Source of the DNA: Cobetia marina
GTDB taxonomy: Bacteria; Pseudomonadota; Gammaproteobacteria; Pseudomonadales; Halomonadaceae
Length of the DNA stretch: 64,000 bases
Reading direction: 5' to 3'
NCBI RefSeq assembly: GCF_001720485.1
Contig: NZ_CP017114.1
Coordinates: 3,782,001-3,846,000, forward strand
In this document: piece after piece, positions 45,562 to 53,216 of the stretch
Position numbering within the stretch: position 1 is the stretch's first letter
Layout: each line of letters starts with the position of its first letter
Notes under the pieces: generated by a model
What the model was told of the DNA's origin: nothing
The model's input: the letters and a program-made list of their open reading frames with translations, nothing else
Database searches by the model: none
Position numbers and translations under genes: made by a program

Positions 45562-46041
45562 TCAGTCGATCTCGTGATGGATCTGCTTCTGCAGGTAGAG
45601 CTCGATACCGACCTTCTCGATCAGACCCAGCTCGGTCTCCAGGTGATCGATATGCTCTTCCTCGTCGTCGAGGATCTTGCGGAACAGATCACGTGAGGTG
45701 TAATCGCGGACCTGCTCGGCATAGGCGATCGCTTCTTTCAGATCACCATGTGCCTGGTGCTCCAGCGCCAGATCGCACTCGAGCATTTCCTTGGTGTTCT
45801 CGCCGATACGCAGCTTGCCGAGGTCCTGCAGGTTGGGCAGGCCTTCCATGAACAGGATGCGCTCGATCAGGGTGTCCGCATGACGCATCTCTTCGATGGA
45901 CTCGTCATATTCCCACTTGGCCAGGCGCTTGAGCCCCCAGTCCTTGTACATGCGCGCATGCAGGAAGTACTGATTGATGGCTACCAGCTCGTTGCCCAGT
46001 ATGGTGTTGAGATGCTCGATGATCTTGGGATCGCCTTTCAT
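45562..46041 (-). CDS. bfr: Bacterioferritin
   Basis: 159-residue 24-mer iron-storage protein. The ferroxidase ligands are in place: Glu18 ([12 protein letters not shown]), Glu51 and His54 (EMRHAD), Glu94 (LALEHQA), Glu127 and His130 (DDEEEHID). The haem-binding Met52 region is present too ([11 protein letters not shown]). The ATG at 46041 has AGAGGA upstream. It lies downstream of bfd on the same strand, but a strong terminator between them indicates separate transcription. Confidence 0.95.
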   Translation of the reverse strand: MKGDPKIIEHLNTILGNELVAINQYFLHARMYKDWGLKRLAKWEYDESIEEMRHADTLIERILFMEGLPNLQDLGKLRIGENTKEMLECDLALEHQAHGDLKEAIAYAEQVRDYTSRDLFRKILDDEEEHIDHLETELGLIEKVGIELYLQKQIHHEID

Positions 46042-46298
46042 GTCGCCATTCCTCTCTTGTCCGGTGCGGTCTCGTTGTGGTCGGCGACCGGCATGCATGC
46101 CGGTGTCAGGGGCCGTCGGGGGTGAGGCGTATCAGGCACTCGCCCCGCTTCGTCAGGTCCGGCAAGTATGGCGCAAAACCATGAATTTTTCGAGACATGA
46201 CAACAAGTTATCGACTTTTAGGCGCAAATGGGAAAGATTGGTATCCGCGTTGTCATATGCAGACGGACACCGAGGTGAGCCCACAAGCGATGAAAGTC

Positions 46299-46343
46299 CG
46301 GGAGAGGAAAGCACGAGAAAGGAAAGTGCGAGAGAGGATAGCT
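46299..46343. repeat. Three 15-bp purine-rich tandem repeats
   Basis: Units CGGGAGAGGAAAGCA, CGAGAAAGGAAAGTG and CGAGAGAGGATAGCT lie head to tail. They sit between bfr and the bfd terminator. Consensus CGRGARAGGAWAGYN. Confidence 0.75.
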
Positions 46344-46380
46344 GGAAAGATGAGCTCTCCCGGCAAGGAGCGGCATGCGA

Positions 46381-46422
46381 AAACGCCAGAGGCCCGATCA
46401 TGTGATCGGGCCTCTGGCGTTT
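46381..46422 (-). terminator. Terminator of bfd
   Basis: A near-perfect 42-nt palindrome: a 20-bp stem with the centre TG unpaired, left arm starting AAACGCCAGAGGCCCG. On the minus strand it ends in TTTTCG, 76 nt after the bfd stop. Confidence 0.88.
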
Positions 46423-46497
46423 GAATGACATGGACTCGTGGCGCTGAGCTGCATCGACAGGGCAATCCTGGCCAGGAGAGGCAAGCCCCCCCTGACA

Positions 46498-46701
46498 TCA
46501 GACCGCGTAGGCGAGATCGTCAGCCGGCATCATTTCGCGTGCCACGGCTTCACGGGTGATCGTCTTGGCCATGCAGGCACATTTTCCACATTGGGTCGCA
46601 CACCCGGTCTGCTCGCGGACCTCACGGAAGCTGCGCGCCCCCTGCTCCACGACTTCACGGATCTTGTGGTCTGATACACCCTTGCACAGACAGACGTACA
46701 T
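46498..46701 (-). CDS. bfd: Bacterioferritin-associated ferredoxin
   Basis: 67-residue [2Fe-2S] protein that reduces bacterioferritin to release stored iron. Cys4, Cys6, Cys38 and Cys41 occupy the positions known as cluster ligands in Pseudomonas aeruginosa Bfd; Cys34 and Cys43 are extra. GAGGT precedes the ATG. Candidate Fur-like sites lie upstream, and iron-starvation induction is the known regulation of bfd. Confidence 0.95.
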   Translation of the reverse strand: MYVCLCKGVSDHKIREVVEQGARSFREVREQTGCATQCGKCACMAKTITREAVAREMMPADDLAYAV

Positions 46702-46732
46702 GGCTCACCTCGCTCACTCCAAGTGAGACAAA

Positions 46733-46789
46733 TGTAAATGATTCGCAGAAAGATGCGCAACACCTGACTGCAAAAAATTCTCATTTGCA
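46733..46789. promoter_or_regulatory. Two Fur-box-like sites upstream of bfd
   Basis: TGTAAATGATTCGCA (46733-46747) matches 11 of 14 bases of the 7-1-7 Fur pattern TGATAAT-N-ATTATCA. Further up, TGCAAA...TTTGCA (46769-46789) encloses AAATTCTCATTT, which resembles a Fur half-site array. Position before bfd supports Fur control. Confidence 0.5.
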
Positions 46790-46914
46790 TGACATATCAA
46801 CCACTTGCATTACCCCGTCTTCCACCGTCAGCGCCATGAATTGCTGCTGCGGGATGTGAACGTCCGACCAGAGCCGCGTGACGGTTCTCGACCCGCCGTT
46901 CTCCCCACTTTCTC

Positions 46915-47008
46915 CCCGCTTTCCTCAACCCGCTTTCCTCAACCCGCTTTCCTCAACCCGCTGTTCTCAAACCATTGCTCTCAAATCCACTGCTCTCAAA
47001 TCCGTTGC
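46915..47008. repeat. Degenerate 14-15-bp tandem repeat
   Basis: Three identical 14-bp units CCCGCTTTCCTCAA are followed by CCCGCTGTTCTCAAA, CCATTGCTCTCAAAT, CCACTGCTCTCAAAT and a partial CCGTTGC. Units diverge steadily to the right. Weaker copies may extend left to about 46892. It is in a 746-nt gap and not in a plausible gene. Confidence 0.85.
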
Positions 47009-47069
47009 ATCGATGAAAGCGCCCACCGTATAAAGAAGGGAGTCACCTGCCTAAGGCAGGGGTTGCGAT

Positions 47070-47097
47070 TTGGGACAGGGACGCTAAGATGTATAAC
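47070..47097 (+). promoter_or_regulatory. Putative promoter of the 47448 gene
   Basis: TTGGGA (47070-47075) and TATAAC (47092-47097) are separated by 16 nt. A small stem CCTGCC-TAA-GGCAGG precedes it. The predicted leader is about 340 nt and includes an AT-rich patch and three micro-ORFs. Confidence 0.4.
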
Positions 47098-47215
47098 GTT
47101 TTATTATGCAGACAAGAATCAAGTCGCAACAAAAAATAATGAGCCATCGACATCCAATGGTTCAGGCAGGTCACTCGCCTCCTGCTAGCGTCACTTCGCC
47201 AGAACGCTGCCGTTC

Positions 47216-47254
47216 ATGACGATGACCCACACGCAGCAAGGCGACGGCAAATGA
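47216..47254 (+). CDS. Possible micro-ORF 1 (12 aa)
   Basis: Encodes MTMTHTQQGDGK. No good ribosome-binding site. Its TGA overlaps the ATG of micro-ORF 2. Weak evidence alone; listed because of the overlap chain. Confidence 0.2.
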   Translation: MTMTHTQQGDGK

Positions 47255-47292
47255 CTGCCACGACCTGCCAGGCAATCAGGAAAAGCACATGA
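47251..47292 (+). CDS. Possible micro-ORF 2 (13 aa)
   Basis: Encodes MTATTCQAIRKST. It is joined to both neighbours by ATGA overlaps. No independent strong ribosome-binding site. Confidence 0.2.
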   Translation: MTATTCQAIRKST

Positions 47293-47381
47293 ACAGGACA
47301 CTGCAAGAGATTCCGTCGACGCCCTCCATCCTGACTCGGCCCATCGGCATGCCGATGATGGGCGACATGATGATGCCGTGA
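47289..47381 (+). CDS. Possible small Met-rich peptide (30 aa)
   Basis: Encodes a peptide ending IGMPMMGDMMMP, with six Met in the last ten residues. AGGAAA lies 7 nt before the ATG, and the start overlaps micro-ORF 2. It ends 66 nt before the 274-aa gene. Met-rich tails can bind Cu(I), but there is no signal peptide, and a translated leader is equally plausible. Confidence 0.35.
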   Translation: MNRTLQEIPSTPSILTRPIGMPMMGDMMMP

Positions 47382-47447
47382 CCGGCCCGAATCCGTCTGC
47401 TGTCCGTTCGTTTCGCCTACTGCCAAACTGCAAGGAGTCCTGACCCA

Positions 47448-48272
47448 ATGTCCGCATCCATCGCTACCGCCGAACATCACGCCGCCTCCCACCTGCCGCT
47501 CAATCTCGACGCCGTTCGCGATGCCGGCAGCTGCTTCGGGGACCATCACCGCCTGCCGCTCAATCCGCTGCTGCGCAATCTCTATCGCGAGGCGCGTCGC
47601 GAAGGCCTGGTGGACGAGAGCTGCAACGCACGTGAGTTGATGAGTCACATCGCACTGCCGCACGATCACGTCGTCACCCAGGAAATCTCCGATCGCGTCT
47701 GGCGCTACAACGTCGGTTACGCCAACAGTGAAAGCAGTGCCGAACAGGGCGACCTGAATGCTGCACTGGACTCGCTCAACGAGCGTACCCTCGATGAGCC
47801 ACTGCCGGGCGCGCTGCATCGCCTTACCGAGGCCTGGCTGTACCTGCCCGGCGAGCTGGAAAGTCCGCGTCAGGCCAGCGCCGACGTCCTGTGGCTGGAC
47901 AAGCAGGGCCGTGCCCGCTATCGCCTGGATCAGGCCCGTCACTGGTTCGCCACCCTGCGTGACGAAGCCGTCGAAGTGGACGACTGGCTGGCATGGCGCC
48001 TGACCCACCTGCCGCTGACCAGCGCACCGGTGCTGGACACGGTCAGTGCCTTCACACGCCTGGCCCGCCTCGACCACGACGGTCAGCGCCCCATCGGCCA
48101 GCTGCCCTTCGTGCGCTATCGTGATGGCGTGCGCTTCGAGGGCATGGGCAACGCGGTACTCGACCTGCCACGTGAGCTGCCGGAAACCGCGGCACAGGAA
48201 GACAGCCTGGTCGTGTCACGCGCCACGGTCGACCGCATCATCACGCGCCTCGATGGCCTGCTGGGCGTCTGA
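47448..48272 (+). CDS. Conserved-looking protein of unknown function
   Basis: 274-residue soluble, acidic protein with no signal peptide, membrane helix or motif that I recognise. His pairs near the N-terminus (AEHHAASH, GDHHRL) and a Trp-rich middle (DDWLAWRLTHLPL) are noticeable. GGAG lies about 9 nt before the ATG, codon use matches the neighbouring genes, and a strong terminator follows, so it is surely expressed. No operon partner apart from the possible micro-ORFs upstream. Confidence 0.75.
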   Translation: MSASIATAEHHAASHLPLNLDAVRDAGSCFGDHHRLPLNPLLRNLYREARREGLVDESCNARELMSHIALPHDHVVTQEISDRVWRYNVGYANSESSAEQGDLNAALDSLNERTLDEPLPGALHRLTEAWLYLPGELESPRQASADVLWLDKQGRARYRLDQARHWFATLRDEAVEVDDWLAWRLTHLPLTSAPVLDTVSAFTRLARLDHDGQRPIGQLPFVRYRDGVRFEGMGNAVLDLPRELPETAAQEDSLVVSRATVDRIITRLDGLLGV

Positions 48273-48295
48273 TTCACGTCCTGCCCCCCTGACAA

Positions 48296-48340
48296 ACACA
48301 ACGCCCCGCCAGTCGATGACTGGCGGGGCGTTGTGTTTTC
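48296..48340 (+). terminator. Terminator after the 47448 gene
   Basis: A 19-bp stem (ACACAACGCCCCGCCAGTC and complement) with a 3-nt loop is followed by TTTTCC. It lies between convergent genes. Confidence 0.93.
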
Positions 48341-48419
48341 CGGCATTCGGCATGCCTTTCACGGCGATTCCTGCACGCCGCCCTTGCACGACACCCGCAA
48401 GGCGGCGCCTACCGGGCCG

Positions 48420-48887
48420 TCACTCTCGGCTGGGCCTCGGCACCACCACCACGCGCGTGCCTGAGGCGATGTCGTGCCAGCTGCGGTGTTCAGGGTCCCA
48501 TAGCTGCCAGAGATACCCCAGTCCACCGCATCCCAGCGAGAGACCGGCAACCAGAAAACGCAGCAGACACTGAGGCAGTGTCGGTGCGCAGCCTTCCGGC
48601 GTCTGCAGCCTCAGCCGCCAGGCCTGCATGCCCAACGTCATGCCACTTCGACTCCAGAAGTAGGCAAAGAAGGCGAACACCGCCACCAGCAGAAGCGAGC
48701 GGAACAATGGCGACTGATTGGCCTCTCCGCCATTCGCGGCCACCCCCACGAACCCCAGCACGATCAACAGCGCCACTACCAGAAAGGTGTCATACACCAA
48801 TCCGCCCAGACGCCGCATCAGCCCGGCTGGGCGCACGCCCTGCTGCGCGAAGCAGCGCCGGGCCACCGGGCACCGTGCCCTAGCCAC
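48420..48887 (-). CDS. RDD family membrane protein
   Basis: 155 residues with three hydrophobic helices. The RDD pattern is visible: RRLGGLVYDTFLV at the first helix and GMTLGMQAWRLRLQ, then HDIASGTRVVVV at the end. Family members are small membrane proteins, some linked to Na+/H+ exchange in halophiles; the role here is unknown. The ATG overlaps the lptG stop by 8 nt, so it is coupled to the lptFG transcript. An internal ATG at 48818 is an alternative start. Confidence 0.85.
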   Translation of the reverse strand: MARARCPVARRCFAQQGVRPAGLMRRLGGLVYDTFLVVALLIVLGFVGVAANGGEANQSPLFRSLLLVAVFAFFAYFWSRSGMTLGMQAWRLRLQTPEGCAPTLPQCLLRFLVAGLSLGCGGLGYLWQLWDPEHRSWHDIASGTRVVVVPRPSRE

Positions 48888-49962
48888 TGCGACGAATCAG
48901 CAGCAGGCCGATCACGTAACAGGCGATCGTGGGGGCCAGTACTGCCCAGATGGGCGCGAACCCGAAGACCACCGAGGCCGGCGCCAGCAGGTCCTGCAGG
49001 TATTTGAACAGCAGACCGACGATGATCCCGTAGAACACGCGCGTCCCGGCTGCCACGGTGCGCAACGGCCCGAACACGAAGGACGCTGCCACCAGCACCA
49101 GCGCTGCCAGCGTCAGCGGTTGCAGGATCTTCTGCCAGAAGTACAGCAATGGCTGGTTGGCGGACAGACCCTGCCCCTTCAGATAGCTGGCGTAGCGCCA
49201 CAGATCAGAGGCGGATTGCTGCTTGGGTTCGGTGATCACCAGCTTGAGCAGGTCCGGCGTCAATCGGGTATCCCACTGGCGTGAGTCCTGCTGCTCGACA
49301 CGCGTGGAGGCCACCTCGCCGCCTTCACGCTCGAAGACCGTGGTTTCCACCGCCTCCAGCGTCCAATGGTCGTCCTCCCAGACAGCACGCCGGGCGTACA
49401 TGGCCTGCTTGAGCTCCTGATCATCATCGAATTGATAGCGGGTCACGTTGAGCACCACATCATCACTGCGGATCGAACCGAAGCGATAGAAGTTGTTGCC
49501 CTCACGCTGCCAGCCACCGCCTTCGGCATAGACGGCACCCGCCCCCTGCTGCTTCTCGGCGCGCCAGGCATCGGCCTGCATCTCGGTGACAGGCGCCACG
49601 TACTCTCCCACGGCCATGGTGATGGCGATCACCAGCCCGAGCGGCTTCATCACGCCCCACAGGATGCGCGTCAAGGAGCGGCCCGCCGCACGCATGATGG
49701 TCAGCTCATTGCTGGATGCCATGCTGCCCAGGCCGATCAAGGCCCCCAGCAGCACCCCTACCGGCACGAATTCGTAGAAACGTGACGGTAGCCTCATCAA
49801 CAGGTAGAGCAAGACCTCAAGGGCACCGTAATCCCCCTCGACATCGCCCAGGTCATTGATATAGGTGATCATCAGGTCAAGCCCGAGGATCAGTACCTGT
49901 ACCACCAGCATGGCCAGCAGCACGTTGCGCGCGATGTAACGGTCGAGACGATCAAGCAGCAT
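48880..49962 (-). CDS. lptG: LPS export permease LptG
   Basis: 360-residue permease of the LptB2FG transporter that extracts lipopolysaccharide from the inner membrane. Three N-terminal helices, a periplasmic beta-jellyroll (about 130-270) and three C-terminal helices follow the family plan. The start MLLDRLDRYIARNVL overlaps the lptF stop (ATGA). The longer upstream frame lies within lptF and is not used. Confidence 0.95.
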   Translation of the reverse strand: MLLDRLDRYIARNVLLAMLVVQVLILGLDLMITYINDLGDVEGDYGALEVLLYLLMRLPSRFYEFVPVGVLLGALIGLGSMASSNELTIMRAAGRSLTRILWGVMKPLGLVIAITMAVGEYVAPVTEMQADAWRAEKQQGAGAVYAEGGGWQREGNNFYRFGSIRSDDVVLNVTRYQFDDDQELKQAMYARRAVWEDDHWTLEAVETTVFEREGGEVASTRVEQQDSRQWDTRLTPDLLKLVITEPKQQSASDLWRYASYLKGQGLSANQPLLYFWQKILQPLTLAALVLVAASFVFGPLRTVAAGTRVFYGIIVGLLFKYLQDLLAPASVVFGFAPIWAVLAPTIACYVIGLLLIRRSG

Positions 49963-51056
49963 CAGCGGCCACCTCCGCGGTTGTCGCGCCAGCTCAGCCA
50001 GAGGCCAAGCGCCAGATAGACGCCGTGAATGGGCCACAGGCCGATCGCGGCCGGATATTTGCCGGACGCGACGGCATTCTGAGCCGCGATCAGCAAGCTG
50101 AGGTAGGTGATATGCACGAAGATGGCCGGCAACAGACGCGCGAAGCGGCCCTGGCGCGGATTGACGCGTGCCAGTGGCAGACCGATCAGCATCAGGATCG
50201 GCACCATCAACGGCAGAGAGATACGCCATTGCAGCTGGGCCTGGGCTTCGGGCGTCTGCGTGGCCAACAGCTCTCGGGTGGAGACGAGTTCGATGTCATC
50301 CTTGAGGCTTGCCTCGCTCTGCCCCTCGCTGACCCGCACCGCATAACGCTCGAAGCCCAGTCGCTGTGAAGCCGACTTGCCCGGCTCCACCGCGTAGCGT
50401 GAGCCATCCGCCAGCACCAGATAGCGACTGCCGGTCTCCTCGCTGACGTCCTGGAAGGCGCGCTCGGCGCGCACCACCGACTGACTCGGTTCGCTGTCAT
50501 CGCGGCGGGTGGCCCCGTCATTGCCACGCTCGGCGATGAAGACGTGCTTCAGTTCGCTGTTGTCGTCACTCATGCTCTCGGCATAGACGGTGCGATCGCC
50601 GATTTGCTGAAAACGTCCCGCGCCCAGCACCGAGAAGTCGGTCTTCTGCTTCTGAAGCTCCAGCAACATCTCGTTCTTCAGCGCGCCAGCCGGCGTCAGG
50701 TAGAGGCTGCAGGCCGCCACCAGAGCCGTGATCAGCAGTGCCGGCAGCAAGGTGACGCGCAGCAGACGCTCCGGGCCGACACCGCAGGCCACCAGCACGG
50801 TGATCTCACTGTTCATGTACAGCTGACCGAAGGCCAGCAGCACGGCCAGGAAGAAGGACAGCGGCAACAGCAGCTCGAAGAACCCCGGCAGGTGATAGAG
50901 CATCAGGCTGCCGAGAATCGAGGCCGGGAAGTCCCCCTCTGCCGCGTCACTGAAATAGCGGATGAATCGGCTGCCCATGATGACAAGCATCAACACCCCG
51001 GCCACCGCGGCCATGGTGGTGAGAATCTCGCGTGTCAGGTAGCGGAAGATGATCAA
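49962..51056 (-). CDS. lptF: LPS export permease LptF
   Basis: 364-residue partner of LptG. It starts (M)IIFRYLTREILTTMAAVAG and has a six-helix plan with a periplasmic jellyroll. The start is a TTG at 51056, set by AGGAG 6 nt upstream and by family alignment. ATGs further up the frame, to 51266, lie in non-coding sequence. Divergent from pepA, the standard arrangement. Confidence 0.93.
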   Translation of the reverse strand: MIIFRYLTREILTTMAAVAGVLMLVIMGSRFIRYFSDAAEGDFPASILGSLMLYHLPGFFELLLPLSFFLAVLLAFGQLYMNSEITVLVACGVGPERLLRVTLLPALLITALVAACSLYLTPAGALKNEMLLELQKQKTDFSVLGAGRFQQIGDRTVYAESMSDDNSELKHVFIAERGNDGATRRDDSEPSQSVVRAERAFQDVSEETGSRYLVLADGSRYAVEPGKSASQRLGFERYAVRVSEGQSEASLKDDIELVSTRELLATQTPEAQAQLQWRISLPLMVPILMLIGLPLARVNPRQGRFARLLPAIFVHITYLSLLIAAQNAVASGKYPAAIGLWPIHGVYLALGLWLSWRDNRGGGR

Positions 51057-51550
51057 ATGAAACTCCTGTTTCCCACTCGCAATCGAGCGTGTTGACCAGA
51101 ACGATGATAGCCGGTGAAGACACGATACGGGACACATGAAGATGCACCATCCCTCATGCATGCCGAACCGCCTTTGCGTACACTGGGCATCCGGCCTGCG
51201 CTTGCGCCTCGGCCCGGTGCGATCGAGTGTCGATGACACTGGGCGTGCCGAGCCCCGCAAGGGCATGCTCGAGCATTATCCAGAAAGCATGCAGCCTTGT
51301 CGCGGCCATGCCTTGCGACAGACACATGATCTTCCGCATGATGGACGGCACCGGGAGATGCTTGCCATCAGCGGCCAGTGTCCCCATTCAAAGGTCATGC
51401 TCGGTCAGACACCGATGGACGGCAGAGCCTCTTCACATCCGCCCCTGCCGGACCTGGATGCCTGACCCCGGATATCGCGACACGCCCGACCCGCTTCGGT
51501 CTGACGCTATCCTCATTTTCGTATCCCCTACTCGCCCGCGTGGAGTTGTC
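51057..51550. other. Divergent region lptF/pepA
   Basis: 494 nt between divergent genes. Both strands have open frames continuous with the real genes but without coding character. I find no repeat or hairpin of note. Promoters for both operons must be here, but none matches consensus well. Confidence 0.4.
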
Positions 51551-53071
51551 ATGGAATTTCCTGTTGTCACTGTCAATCCGGCCCAGCTAGAGACCGCCTG
51601 CCTGGTGGTTCCCGTCATTGAAGGCGAACTCGAAGGCGCCGCGGCACGTCTGGACGACGCCAGCGAGAAGCTGATTTCCCAGCTGATCGAACGCGGCGAC
51701 TTCAAGGCCGAGCTGGGCAACACCCTGCTGCTGCCTTTCGCCCCGGGGCTCGGCGCACAGCGCCTGCTGCTGGCCGGGTTCGGCAAGGCCGAGAAACTCG
51801 ACGAGAGCCGCTACAAGCGCGGACTGGACGCCGCCATGGCGGCACTGCTCAAGCTGCCGGTGGAAGACGCCGCCTTCGCGGGAGTCGGCCTCGATATCGA
51901 GCTGCGCGACGCCGCATGGAAGGCACGCATGATCGCCGAGAGCGCGCTGCGCAACGCCTACCGTTTCACCGAGATGAAGAGTCAGCCGGGCGAGCCTGCC
52001 TCTCTGACCCGTCTGAGCGTGGTAAGTGCCGACAAGAGTCAGCAGGCAGAACTGGAAGCGGGTCTGCGTATTGGCGCGGCCATCGGCGAAGGGGTCAACG
52101 AAGCCCGCACCTTGGGCAATCTGCCGGGCAACATCTGCACCCCGACCTATCTGGGCGAGCGTGCCGAGCAACTGGGCAGCACCTCCGAAGGCGCACTGAA
52201 GGTGACCGTGCTGGGTGAGGAAGAACTCGAGAAGCTTGGCGCCCTGTCACTGCTCTCGGTCGGCCGTGGCAGTGAAGAGCCGAGCCGTCTGATCGTGATG
52301 GAATACCGCGGCGCGGAAGACGAGAACGAGGCACCGCACGTGCTGGTCGGCAAGGGCATCACCTTCGATACCGGTGGCATCTCGCTGAAGCCGGGCGCCG
52401 GCATGGACGAGATGAAGTACGACATGGGCGGCGCGGCGAGCGTCTTCGGCACCATGCGCACCGTGCTGGCACTCAAGCCCAAGCTCAACGTGGTCGCCAT
52501 CGTGGCCAGCGCCGAGAACATGCCGGACGGCCGTGCCACCAAGCCGGGCGACATCATCAAGACCCTGAAGGGCCTGACCGTCGAAGTCCTCAACACCGAC
52601 GCCGAAGGCCGCCTGGTGCTGTGCGACGCCCTGACGTACGCCGAGCGCTTCGAGCCGGCCAGCGTCGTCGACATCGCCACCCTGACCGGCGCCTGCGTCA
52701 TCGCGCTGGGCAATCACGCCACCGGCCTGATCTCCAACGATGATGACCTGGCGCTGGATCTGCTGGATGCCGGGGAAGAAGCCTGGGACCGCGCATGGCA
52801 CATGCCGTTGTGGGACGAGTATCAGGCACAGCTGGATTCCAACTTCGCCGACATCGCCAACATCGGTGGCCGTGAAGCCGGCATGATCACCGCAGGTTGC
52901 TTCCTGTCCCGCTTCGCGGACACCTTCCCGTGGGCGCACCTGGACATCGCCGGCACCGCCTGGCAGTCCGGCAAGCAGAAAGGTGCCAGCGGCCGCCCGG
53001 TGGGCCTGCTGACCCAGTATCTGCTGGATCGCGAAGCGGAACTCAATGCCGCCCAGGAAGAGACGCTCTGA
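51551..53071 (+). CDS. pepA: Leucyl aminopeptidase (cytosol aminopeptidase)
   Basis: 506-residue M17 zinc/manganese aminopeptidase. The C-terminal catalytic domain has the metal-site motifs GKGITFDTGGISLKPGAGM, MKYDMGGAASV and NTDAEGRLVL. In E. coli PepA also binds DNA at cer and carAB. The ATG at 51551 has GGAG 6 nt upstream; the longer frame to 51227 is not used. It begins the pepA-(ilvE)-holC-valS neighbourhood. Confidence 0.96.
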   Translation: MEFPVVTVNPAQLETACLVVPVIEGELEGAAARLDDASEKLISQLIERGDFKAELGNTLLLPFAPGLGAQRLLLAGFGKAEKLDESRYKRGLDAAMAALLKLPVEDAAFAGVGLDIELRDAAWKARMIAESALRNAYRFTEMKSQPGEPASLTRLSVVSADKSQQAELEAGLRIGAAIGEGVNEARTLGNLPGNICTPTYLGERAEQLGSTSEGALKVTVLGEEELEKLGALSLLSVGRGSEEPSRLIVMEYRGAEDENEAPHVLVGKGITFDTGGISLKPGAGMDEMKYDMGGAASVFGTMRTVLALKPKLNVVAIVASAENMPDGRATKPGDIIKTLKGLTVEVLNTDAEGRLVLCDALTYAERFEPASVVDIATLTGACVIALGNHATGLISNDDDLALDLLDAGEEAWDRAWHMPLWDEYQAQLDSNFADIANIGGREAGMITAGCFLSRFADTFPWAHLDIAGTAWQSGKQKGASGRPVGLLTQYLLDREAELNAAQEETL

Positions 53072-53167
53072 GGCTTCGCATGCTCTCGATGGCGTGCTAG
53101 CGTTGAGACACGCGGGTCGGCACGCCACTCGGCACCGCTGACCCCAGAGGTCCTATAAAAATGATTC

Positions 53168-53194
53168 GACCCCCGGCGTTTCGCGCCGGGGGTC
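53168..53194 (+). terminator. Hairpin between pepA and ilvE
   Basis: GACCCCCGGCG and CGCCGGGGGTC flank a 5-nt loop. No T-run follows, and the ilvE start is only 22 nt downstream. It may be a weak terminator for pepA or a leader hairpin for ilvE. Confidence 0.5.
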
Positions 53195-53216
53195 TCGCTG
53201 CTACGGAGACACCCAC

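Larger units (their letters stand above)
46042..46497. other. Intergenic region bfr/bfd
   Basis: 456 nt. It contains the bfd terminator (46381-46422), a purine-rich triple repeat (46299-46343) and probably the bfr promoter. A 55-75 codon plus-strand frame (repeats of RERK) runs through the repeat into the terminator. It has no ribosome-binding site and I do not call it a gene. Confidence 0.45.

Noticed and set aside
46197..46424. 75-codon plus-strand frame with RERK repeats between bfr and bfd
   Set aside because: It comes from a purine-rich tandem repeat, has no ribosome-binding site and ends inside the bfd terminator.
46915..47008. CRISPR array
   Set aside because: Units are 14-15 bp and contiguous without spacers, and no cas gene is present. 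It is an ordinary tandem repeat.
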